Source: Bacillota bacterium (lineage in GTDB: Bacteria > Bacillota > Clostridia > Lachnospirales > Lachnospiraceae). From it: a stretch of DNA of 12,534 bases. The position numbers and the translations under genes are program-made. Position 1 is the stretch's first letter. Each line of letters opens with the position of its first letter. Below are positions 6,942-12,534 of this stretch, piece after piece. The DNA lies in assembly GCA_023428655.1 (NCBI GenBank), contig JAEYXC010000207.1, positions 1 to 12,534 of the forward strand. Reading direction: 5' to 3'. The notes under the pieces are model-generated. The model had not been told where the DNA came from, made no database searches, and worked only from the letters and a program-made list of their open reading frames with translations.

Positions 6942-6979
6942 GGACAGCTCTCCTTCGATCACAGTTGATTAACCGAGTA

Positions 6980-7339
6980 CTATTGTAATATTTTCTTGAG
7001 GGTTTGTACGACATGCTCCTCTTTAAAGGGCTTTACTATGAAGGATTTTGCTCCATGTTGAATTGCTTCCATGACCAGATTCTCCTGCCCCATAGCGGAA
7101 ACGATAACAATCCTTGCTTCAGGGTCATATGCGATTATTTCCTTTAATGCTTCAAGCCCGGTCATCTCGGGCATGGTGATATCCATGGTTACCAGATCCG
7201 GCTTCAGCTCCTTATACTTCTTTAATCCAACCAGACCGTTTTCTGCTTCACCTACGACCTCAAATTCATGCTTTACAAGAATATTCGTTATAGCCATCCT
7301 CATAAATGCCGCATCATCAACTATCAATATTCTCTTCAT
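6980..7339 (-). CDS. cheY: Chemotaxis response regulator CheY
   Basis: A 119-residue single receiver domain with no output domain, as expected of CheY, which carries the phosphoryl signal from CheA to the flagellar switch. The key residues are all present: D8 and D9 (ILIVDDAAFMR), phosphoacceptor D53 (TMDITMPEMTG), switch Ser81 (IVSAMG) and Lys103 (IVKPFK). The ATG at 7339 has AAGGAG a few bases upstream. It is first in an operon with cheR and cheB, directly behind a near-ideal promoter. A stand-alone receiver could serve another pathway, but the partner genes make chemotaxis the natural reading. Confidence 0.93.
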   Translation of the reverse strand: MKRILIVDDAAFMRMAITNILVKHEFEVVGEAENGLVGLKKYKELKPDLVTMDITMPEMTGLEALKEIIAYDPEARIVIVSAMGQENLVMEAIQHGAKSFIVKPFKEEHVVQTLKKILQ

Positions 7340-7410
7340 ACTACTCTCCTTATATCATCGCTGTAAGCAACAATTTTATTTTCTTTCGAGGCATCATATT
7401 TTATAGGAAT

Positions 7411-7430
7411 AATATCTCATTTGAGATATT
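7411..7430 (-). promoter_or_regulatory. Palindrome at the cheY transcription start (candidate operator)
   Basis: AATATCTCA and TGAGATATT (7411-7419 and 7422-7430) form a perfect 9-bp inverted repeat with a 2-bp centre. The expected start site of the cheY promoter is near 7429, so the palindrome covers about +1 to +19, a typical repressor position. The 2-nt centre is too tight for a good RNA hairpin loop, which favours a protein-binding site. The regulator is unknown. Confidence 0.55.
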
Positions 7431-7435
7431 TCATA

Positions 7436-7464
7436 ATTATAGTAAATAAGTACCAATTTGTCAA
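7436..7464 (-). promoter_or_regulatory. Perfect-consensus sigma-A promoter of cheY-cheR-cheB
   Basis: On the minus strand TTGACA (7459-7464), exactly 17 bp, then TATAAT (7436-7441): both boxes match the vegetative consensus fully. The start near 7429 gives a leader of about 90 nt before the cheY ATG. Chemotaxis genes in many Firmicutes use the motility factor sigma-D (TAAA ... GCCGATAT), which was not seen here. Confidence 0.88.
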
Positions 7465-7597
7465 TATAAGATACCTATTGTCGAACCTGCAAAACCGGCG
7501 GAACACACCTCACTCAAGGATAGGGAGGCTACTCATTCTTGCATTTGTGAAGCGAGCTATTATGCCGGGATTTGGATAGATGGGAAGCCTCATGAAA

Positions 7598-7640
7598 GAA
7601 AACAAGGAAAGATATACACACCAGTGTATTATCCTTCCTT
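7598..7640 (-). terminator. Intrinsic terminator after hisS
   Basis: On the minus strand, 25 nt after the hisS stop codon, two stacked stems form: AAGGAAGGAT/ATCTTTCCTT (10 bp with one G-U, 7631-7640 with 7604-7613) and ATACAC/GTGTAT (6 bp, 7624-7629 with 7614-7619) around a 4-nt loop. One unpaired base separates the stems. A GTTTTCTTTC tract follows. It ends the MBL-hemZ-hisS unit. Confidence 0.78.
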
Positions 7641-7665
7641 GATCATTACTAATATGGTAAGAAAA

Positions 7666-8910
7666 CTACATAAAAAATTCCGTCAGCTGATCCAAGGCAA
7701 CCTCAACCTGTTCCCCGGACTCCATATTCTTTACATTCACTTTATTGTTCTTAAGCTCATCCGCGCCAATGATTACAGTGTTTCTAGCTCCGATTTTATT
7801 CGCATATTTCATTTGTGCCTTCACACTTCGATCCATGTAATCCGTCTCAACGATGACACCGGCAGCTCTTAGCTTCTGCACCAGCTTATAAGCCGATGCT
7901 CTTGCTTCTTTACCGAGAATACCCACATAAAGCTCTACCACCGGCTCTGCTTCAAGACTAACCCCTTCCGCTGCCAGCTCATTAATGATACGTTCGATAC
8001 CAAAGCCAAAGCCCACAGCAGGAATATCCTGCTTCTCGTCGATCTCATGAATCAGATTATCATATCTGCCACCGCCACACAAGGTAAAGCCTTCTTCATT
8101 AACGAACTCAAATACCGTCTTTGTATAATAATCCAAGCCTCTTACAATTCCGGTATCCACCACATAAGAAATACCTAACTCCTCTAGCAGTCCCTTTAGT
8201 TCATCAAAATGTGTCTGACACTCGTCATCCAGATATTCAATGGTTCTCGGTGCATCCTTCACGATGGTCTTACAGGTAGGAACCTTACAATCAATAACAC
8301 GCAGGGGATTCTTTAGCATTCTTTCTCTGCAGGTAGGGCATAACTGAGCCTCATGCTGTCTCAGATAGGAAAGGAGGGCTTCATTATAGGTCTTTCGACA
8401 ATTGCCGCAGCCAATGCTGTTAATGTGGAGGGAGGCACCCTTCATGCCCAACTCCTTCATGAATTCTGTCAATAGGGAGATCAATTCCACTTCAGCCAGA
8501 GGACTTGCCGAGCCCAAGAATTCGATGCCAAACTGGTGATGCTGACGAAGTCTTCCGCTTTGGGGGTTCTCATAACGGAAGGCCTGAGTAACATAGAAGA
8601 GCTTGGTCGGCTGACTTTCCGCATATAAGCTGTTCTCCAGATAAGCACGTACGGCTCCGGCGGTTCCTTCGGGCTTTAAGGTTATGCTTCTGTTTCCTTT
8701 ATCATCAAAGGTATACATTTCCTTCTGAACCACATCCGTCGTCTCACCCACTCCTCTTTGAAACAGAATGGTATGCTCAAAGGCCGGAGTTATAATCTCC
8801 TTGATATTATGGGCCTTACAGATTTTTCTCGCAATACCCTCGATTATGGTACGCTTATGCATATTAGAGCCGTACCAATCCTGGGTTCCCTTGGGTCGTT
8901 GTGTTATCAT
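7666..8910 (-). CDS. hisS: Histidyl-tRNA synthetase
   Basis: A 414-residue class II synthetase that charges tRNA-His. It opens with the usual RPKGTQDW, has motif 2 FRYENPQSGRLRQHHQFGIE (111-130), the HisRS-specific RGLDYY (257-262), GGGRYDNL near 280, and motif 3 AVGFGFGIERI (298-308). An anticodon-binding domain follows from about residue 325. Between the motifs lies a Cys-rich stretch with C168, C171, C191, C194, C208 and C213 in CxxC-type spacing, as in other clostridial HisRS; it may bind a metal. RGLDYY and the full length argue against a HisZ paralogue. The ATG at 8910 has GGAGG about five bases upstream. It follows hemZ by 65 nt without its own clear promoter or T-box. Confidence 0.98.
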   Translation of the reverse strand: MITQRPKGTQDWYGSNMHKRTIIEGIARKICKAHNIKEIITPAFEHTILFQRGVGETTDVVQKEMYTFDDKGNRSITLKPEGTAGAVRAYLENSLYAESQPTKLFYVTQAFRYENPQSGRLRQHHQFGIEFLGSASPLAEVELISLLTEFMKELGMKGASLHINSIGCGNCRKTYNEALLSYLRQHEAQLCPTCRERMLKNPLRVIDCKVPTCKTIVKDAPRTIEYLDDECQTHFDELKGLLEELGISYVVDTGIVRGLDYYTKTVFEFVNEEGFTLCGGGRYDNLIHEIDEKQDIPAVGFGFGIERIINELAAEGVSLEAEPVVELYVGILGKEARASAYKLVQKLRAAGVIVETDYMDRSVKAQMKYANKIGARNTVIIGADELKNNKVNVKNMESGEQVEVALDQLTEFFM

Positions 8911-8975
8911 ATTGTCCTCCGTTCTACTAATAGATAGATTAAGTAAATTCCTTTATATCAAAAATCATGGTCTTC

Positions 8976-10499
8976 CTAAAGTTTATCAATATTCTCCTCA
9001 AGGAATACCTTCTTTCTCAGGATCATTTCATCAATACGATTAATGTAATCCATAACACTCTTCACATTATCCACTCGTTCCAAGCGATTCTCTTTATGAA
9101 AAACAAACTTGGACATTCCGCCGGCACCTAAAGCTAGGATTGTCTGCTTCTCCTCCATGATTAGGATATTGTATAGCCCTTCCTTACCATATCTGGCATA
9201 GCCGATATTCTCCAGGTTATCCGCCATATTCTTCTGCCGATAAAGATAATACGGGAGATAATCATTCTCCTTCGCAAATTGTATGGCCAGCTGTAGCATC
9301 CTTGGAACCTCGGTGGCTTTCGTATCTGCATAATTCTCTTTCTCTGTGTTCAATCTGGCTGCCCGCTTAATCGCTAAGGTATGAACTGTAAGACTCTCCG
9401 GATTGAGCTCCTTAATCTGTTGTAAGGTATCCTCCACATCCGACGGGTTCTCACCGGGTAGACCAAGAATAATGTCCATGTTGATATTCTGATGACCAGC
9501 CTTTCTCGCCAAATGAAAGGCTTCCTTCACTTGCTCTATGGTATGCTTTCTGCCAATCAGGTCCAGGGTCCTTTGCTGCATACTCTGCGGATTAATGGAG
9601 ATTCGATCAACTCCCCATTTTTTAAGTACCTCCAGCTTCTCCATGGTAATGCTGTCCGGTCTTCCTGCTTCAACGCAAAATTCCTTGACCTCGGTAAAAT
9701 CAAACTGCTCCTTAACGAGCCTTAGCAATCGATCCAGCTGCTCTGCAGCTAAGGTCGTCGGCGTCCCTCCTCCAAGATAAACGGTATGGAGCTTCTTGTC
9801 CGGTAACCCATGGGCCATAGCCCTGATCTCCTTCTCTAAGGCCTCTAGGTATTTCTCTATATACTCTGCAAACTTTACTGCGGAATAAGAGGTAAAGGAA
9901 CAATAGAGACAGGTACTCGGACAGAAGGGAATACCAATATAGAGACTATAACCCTTCTGATAATCCATATCATGCAGAAGCTTCAGCTCTCTTTTCGCAA
10001 TGTCAAGGCTCATAGCAATCTTCTCATTACTACAAAGATATTCGCTCCTCATTCTTTGATAGATACCCGCTTCCTCTTCTCCCTGCTCCAAAAGCTCATA
10101 CACCAGCTTGGTTGGTCTAATTCCGGTGAGAATTCCCCAAGGGAGTATCTGGCCGGTATGCTGATGAAGTACCTCATATAGCAACCGCTTAAATGTATTT
10201 TTGTATTCCGTTTTAGTAAGCCCGTGGGTTAGATCAAGGGTTTGACAGACGGTGGATTTGTCTTCCTTTCTCATAACAATCGTTACACGATTAGGCTGAA
10301 GTTCCAGCGTTAGCCTAAGTACAACACTGTTTTGGCTCTGCAGCTCATGGGCTCCATTAAGCTCCCCTATTTCGAACTCCTTTGAGAGCGTATCCTCCGT
10401 CGCTGAGTACACCTTGATGGTCCTTTCCGGATAAAAGGCCTTTACCAAGGGATGGACATCATTCTCATACGCTTTCTCAGATAGTATCACTTCAATCAT
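8976..10499 (-). CDS. hemZ: Radical-SAM coproporphyrinogen dehydrogenase-like protein HemZ
   Basis: A 507-residue radical S-adenosylmethionine protein of the HemN/HemZ group. The 4Fe-4S cluster ligands are C193, C197 and C200 (CPSTCLYC, a CxxxCxxC), followed by the SAM-binding GGGTPT (243-248), the VEAGRPDSIT segment near 276 and GLPGE near 350. The N-terminal 180 residues, with WGILTGIRPTKLVYEL near 121, are the HemZ-specific extension that separates it from ordinary HemN and HemW. The name implies oxygen-independent conversion of coproporphyrinogen III, but activity of HemZ proteins is poorly established, and its link with rel and hisS says little about haem. The ATG at 10499 has GGAGG upstream. 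It lies between the MBL hydrolase (47 nt) and hisS (65 nt), an arrangement common in Clostridia. Confidence 0.92.
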   Translation of the reverse strand: MIEVILSEKAYENDVHPLVKAFYPERTIKVYSATEDTLSKEFEIGELNGAHELQSQNSVVLRLTLELQPNRVTIVMRKEDKSTVCQTLDLTHGLTKTEYKNTFKRLLYEVLHQHTGQILPWGILTGIRPTKLVYELLEQGEEEAGIYQRMRSEYLCSNEKIAMSLDIAKRELKLLHDMDYQKGYSLYIGIPFCPSTCLYCSFTSYSAVKFAEYIEKYLEALEKEIRAMAHGLPDKKLHTVYLGGGTPTTLAAEQLDRLLRLVKEQFDFTEVKEFCVEAGRPDSITMEKLEVLKKWGVDRISINPQSMQQRTLDLIGRKHTIEQVKEAFHLARKAGHQNINMDIILGLPGENPSDVEDTLQQIKELNPESLTVHTLAIKRAARLNTEKENYADTKATEVPRMLQLAIQFAKENDYLPYYLYRQKNMADNLENIGYARYGKEGLYNILIMEEKQTILALGAGGMSKFVFHKENRLERVDNVKSVMDYINRIDEMILRKKVFLEENIDKL

Positions 10500-10546
10500 T
10501 TTACTATTCTCCTCCTATCCCGGATAGCCAAGATAAGAAACCATTC

Positions 10547-11197
10547 TTATTCATCATACCAGCTTCCGCTCAGATAGATATTATTCTCTCTCTCATATCC
10601 GATGGTGGTTGGATCACCATGTCCCGGGTATACCTTCACCAGGTCCTCTAAGCCCATCAGCTTCGTATTGATGGATTCGACTAATTGTCTGCTGTTGCCC
10701 GTAGGTAAATCTGTTCTACCGATGCTCTCAAGAAATAAGGTATCACCGCTGATTAAGATTCCGTGTCCCGGAAAATAATAGCATACTCCTCCAGCCGTAT
10801 GACCGGGTGTATGAATGACCTTTATGATAAAGCCGGCCAGTTGCAGGCTTTGTCCGTCCTGTAGCAATACCTGGGGTGAGAGGCTGCATTCTCTTCGAAT
10901 TTGTGAGGATGCATTCAACTGCGGATCCCCAAGAAGCTTCACCTCTGCCTCGTGAGCATGGATCGGTACCTGTGTCAGAGCCGCAAGCTCGGTAGCCGCC
11001 AAAATATGGTCAAAATGACCATGTGTGAGTAGAATCCCTTTGCACACAAGGTCATTTGCCTTCAAATACTGTTCTATTCTATCGGCTTGTTCTGCCGGAT
11101 CAAATACAATTGCTTCCTTCGTCTCCTTGTTACTGACGATATAGCAGTTCGTCTGTACCATACCGAGGACAAGGGTCTTCATTACCAATTCACTCAT
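10547..11197 (-). CDS. MBL-fold metallo-hydrolase (glyoxalase II-like)
   Basis: A 216-residue metallo-beta-lactamase-fold hydrolase of the glyoxalase II-like group (YcbL type). The metal-binding residues are all visible: THGHFDH (58-64), H133 in TPGHTAG, D152 in ISGDTLF and H193 in YPGHGDPT. The SIGRTDLPTG segment after D152 is typical of the group. The N-terminus LVLGMVQTNCYIVSN is the usual first strand. Members hydrolyse thioesters such as S-lactoylglutathione analogues, or have unknown substrates; the C-terminal glutathione-binding domain of true glyoxalase II is absent. The ATG at 11197 has GGGAGG five bases upstream. It sits between rel and hemZ, as in many Clostridia; the reason for that linkage is not known. 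Confidence 0.92.
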   Translation of the reverse strand: MSELVMKTLVLGMVQTNCYIVSNKETKEAIVFDPAEQADRIEQYLKANDLVCKGILLTHGHFDHILAATELAALTQVPIHAHEAEVKLLGDPQLNASSQIRRECSLSPQVLLQDGQSLQLAGFIIKVIHTPGHTAGGVCYYFPGHGILISGDTLFLESIGRTDLPTGNSRQLVESINTKLMGLEDLVKVYPGHGDPTTIGYERENNIYLSGSWYDE

Positions 11198-11302
11198 AAA
11201 TACCTCCCATATACTTTACAATTCAAAAAATGCAAAATATATATCTTAGTTCAAGAATCCTCAGAATAGTTCGTGCTGTGGATAATTTAAGCGGAAAGAA
11301 CA

Positions 11303-11341
11303 GGGAATGAGCACCACTGTGCGAATTTCGCAGTTCTTCCC
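11303..11341 (-). other. Inverted repeat, rel-MBL gap, third hairpin
   Basis: A perfect TGCGAA/TTCGCA palindrome with a single central base (11320-11332) is nested inside GGGAA/TTCCC arms (11303-11307 with 11337-11341). It is the third structured block downstream of rel on the minus strand. No T tract follows, so it is not an obvious terminator. Confidence 0.45.
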
Positions 11342-11376
11342 AAGGAATCTAAGTTCATTATACTTCTTTCAGGATA

Positions 11377-11406
11377 GTCTGTGCCAAGGATGACGCAGGC
11401 ACAAAC
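11377..11406 (-). other. Inverted repeat, rel-MBL gap, second hairpin
   Basis: Nine-bp arms 11377-11385 and 11398-11406 (minus strand GTTTGTGCC/GGCACAGAC) pair with one G-U and a 12-nt loop. There is no T tract behind it. It forms a series with the hairpins on either side. Confidence 0.5.
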
Positions 11407-11412
11407 CTGGTA

Positions 11413-11440
11413 GTATGAAAATCCCTTTTTATTTTCATAC
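11413..11440 (-). other. Perfect hairpin abutting the rel stop codon
   Basis: Ten-bp perfect arms GTATGAAAAT/ATTTTCATAC (11413-11422 with 11431-11440) and an 8-nt loop begin on the base directly after the rel TAA. The minus strand continues TACCAGG with no T run, so it is more likely a 3'-end or processing structure than a strong terminator. Read-through to the MBL gene is therefore plausible. Confidence 0.6.
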
Positions 11441-12534
11441 TTATCCGGCGGTTCGCTCAATGTCCAAGATACTTTCCACGTTTCGGATCTTGGCAATGAT
11501 TTCATTGAGCTGTTCCTTGCCGTTAATCTCAAAGCCAATGCTGATCGTAGCCTTCCCCTGCTTACTGGTTCGAACATTCATGGAGGTTACGTCAATCTTA
11601 TTCTCGGTTAATACCTTAGAGATGTCAACCAAGACACCGGTTCGATTATTGGCATAAATTTTAATCTCAGCGCTATAAACTCCGCCGTTATCCTTACCGT
11701 CAGCAGAGACATTCCACTCAGCATCAATCAGTCTTGCGCGATCTTCCTCCGGCAGATTGATTACATTAATACAATCGGTGCGGTGGATCGAAACTCCTCG
11801 ACCACGGGTAACAAAGCCTACAATCTCATCTCCCGGTACCGGACTGCAGCATCTGGAGAAACGGACCGCAAGGTCATGAATTCCTTCCACCACAATACCG
11901 CTTTTTGATTTCTTATGCGGAATACGTTCCTTAATCTCCTGAACTGCTTCGAGAACATTATCATCTGTGATTTCTTTTTTATATTTTTTCTTATATTCCT
12001 CAAGAAGCTTATTAACAATCTGGCCTTCCTTAAGACCACCATGCCCTACGGCTGCCAGAACAGAATCCCAATCTCGGAAGCCATATTTACGCATTACCGT
12101 ACTCATGAATTCGGGCTTTAGTACATCGCTTAAGGTAATACTTTTTGCCTTACAATAAGAAGAAATCAGATCCTTACCCTTGTTAATATTATCTTCCTTC
12201 AGCTCTGTCTTAAACCAGTTGTTAATCTTGTTTTTCGCTTGAGTGCTCTTAACGATGGCAAGCCAATCACGGCTCGGCCCCTTAGAGTTCTGTGATGTGA
12301 TGATCTCGATACGATCCCCATTTTGTATCACATAATCAATAGGCTCCAGCTTACCGTTTACCCTAGCTCCCACCATCTTATTGCCCACCGCACTATGGAT
12401 CGCATAGGCGAAGTCAATGGGATTGGATCCCGTTGGCAGGGTCTTCACATCCCCCGTTGGCGTAAAGGCATATACACTTTCGGAAAACAGATCAAAATCA
12501 TTCTTTATCAGACTAAGGAATTCCTTATTATCGG
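11441..12534 (-). CDS. relA: RelA/SpoT family (p)ppGpp synthetase/hydrolase, C-terminal part (partial, 5' end outside the window)
   Basis: The last 363 codons of a long Rel protein, which makes and usually also degrades the alarmone (p)ppGpp during amino acid starvation. The visible part is the regulatory half. A TGS domain comes first (YAFTPTGDVKTLPTGSNPID, then AYAIHSAVG). A helical region follows, then the conserved Cys domain with FSRCCSPVPGDEIVGFVTRG and SIHRTDCINV, then a C-terminal ACT domain (NNRTGVLVDISKVLTENKID to the end). The reading frame is open to the window edge, so the apparent start at 12448 is an internal GTG. The catalytic HD and synthetase domains lie outside, so it cannot be said here whether both activities are intact. 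Firmicutes normally have one such bifunctional Rel. It is followed by the MBL, hemZ and hisS genes. Confidence 0.96.
   Translation of the reverse strand, partial: DNKEFLSLIKNDFDLFSESVYAFTPTGDVKTLPTGSNPIDFAYAIHSAVGNKMVGARVNGKLEPIDYVIQNGDRIEIITSQNSKGPSRDWLAIVKSTQAKNKINNWFKTELKEDNINKGKDLISSYCKAKSITLSDVLKPEFMSTVMRKYGFRDWDSVLAAVGHGGLKEGQIVNKLLEEYKKKYKKEITDDNVLEAVQEIKERIPHKKSKSGIVVEGIHDLAVRFSRCCSPVPGDEIVGFVTRGRGVSIHRTDCINVINLPEEDRARLIDAEWNVSADGKDNGGVYSAEIKIYANNRTGVLVDISKVLTENKIDVTSMNVRTSKQGKATISIGFEINGKEQLNEIIAKIRNVESILDIERTAG

Noticed and set aside
6942..6962. Upstream GTG start for cheR at 6962 (and GTG at 6118 for cheB).
   Set aside because: In both cases the best Shine-Dalgarno sequence would lie within or directly against the start, while the downstream start codon is spaced correctly from it.
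7465..7500. A GGTTCGA sequence on the minus strand resembling a tRNA T-loop.
   Set aside because: No acceptor stem, anticodon arm or D-arm can be folded around it.
7450..7872. A plus-strand open frame through the region after the cheY promoter and into antisense of hisS.
   Set aside because: It has no ATG or ribosome binding site at its beginning, runs through the hisS terminator and antisense to hisS, and its product was not recognised.
11287..11577. A 96-codon minus-strand ORF overlapping the 3' end of rel in another frame.
   Set aside because: Its first half lies inside the well-conserved ACT domain of rel in a different frame and resembles no protein. Only the last 23 codons are mentioned, as a weak leader peptide idea.

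Overview
The window looks like chromosomal DNA of a motile, anaerobic Firmicute of class Clostridia, most likely Lachnospiraceae. The grounds are moderate GC content, strong GGAGG-type ribosome binding sites, a HisRS carrying a Cys-rich insertion, and the gene order rel - metallo-beta-lactamase (MBL)-fold hydrolase - hemZ - hisS. The family placement is inference from gene content and protein character; no rRNA or other marker gene is present. Every convincing gene lies on the minus strand, so transcription runs from high to low coordinates. No tRNA, rRNA, CRISPR array, transposase or prophage gene was seen.

Right part (12534 to about 7600): the 3' part of a long RelA/SpoT (p)ppGpp enzyme, an MBL-fold hydrolase, the radical-SAM protein HemZ and histidyl-tRNA synthetase. 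The last three are spaced 47 and 65 nt apart and end in an intrinsic terminator after hisS, which suggests one operon, possibly read through from rel. Between rel and the hydrolase, 243 nt hold three successive inverted repeats and no clear terminator.

Middle (about 7600 to 5070): a compact chemotaxis operon cheY-cheR-cheB. It starts from a textbook promoter (TTGACA, 17 bp, TATAAT) with a palindrome across the expected start site, and it ends in a hairpin that includes the cheB stop codon. CheY is the output regulator, CheR methylates the chemoreceptors and CheB demethylates them. CheA, CheW and receptors are not in the window. The 326-nt gap 7340-7665 holds the cheY leader, palindrome and promoter, then about 130 nt (7465-7597) with nothing recognisable, then the hisS terminator.

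Next come a small Dabb-domain protein with its own promoter, then aspartyl-tRNA synthetase with its own promoter, followed 4 nt later by a small DUF1294 membrane protein. The chemotaxis genes and the Dabb gene therefore separate hisS from aspS, which are neighbours in many Firmicutes. The 304-nt gap 2066-2369 holds a large terminator-like hairpin, then the promoter and tandem-repeat leader of the next gene.

Left part (2065 to 1): a sodium:solute symporter with its own promoter, then a 319-nt gap with an elaborate 92-nt hairpin and smaller stem-loops, then the first 72 codons of a phenylacetate-CoA ligase (paaK) that runs off the window. Uptake of an organic acid by the symporter and its CoA activation by PaaK is a possible link but is not shown by the sequence.

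The window is mostly conserved housekeeping and chemotaxis genes. The least explained parts are the structured intergenic elements (357-455, 2210-2295, 11290-11440) and the cheY promoter palindrome. No clear new multi-gene system was found.
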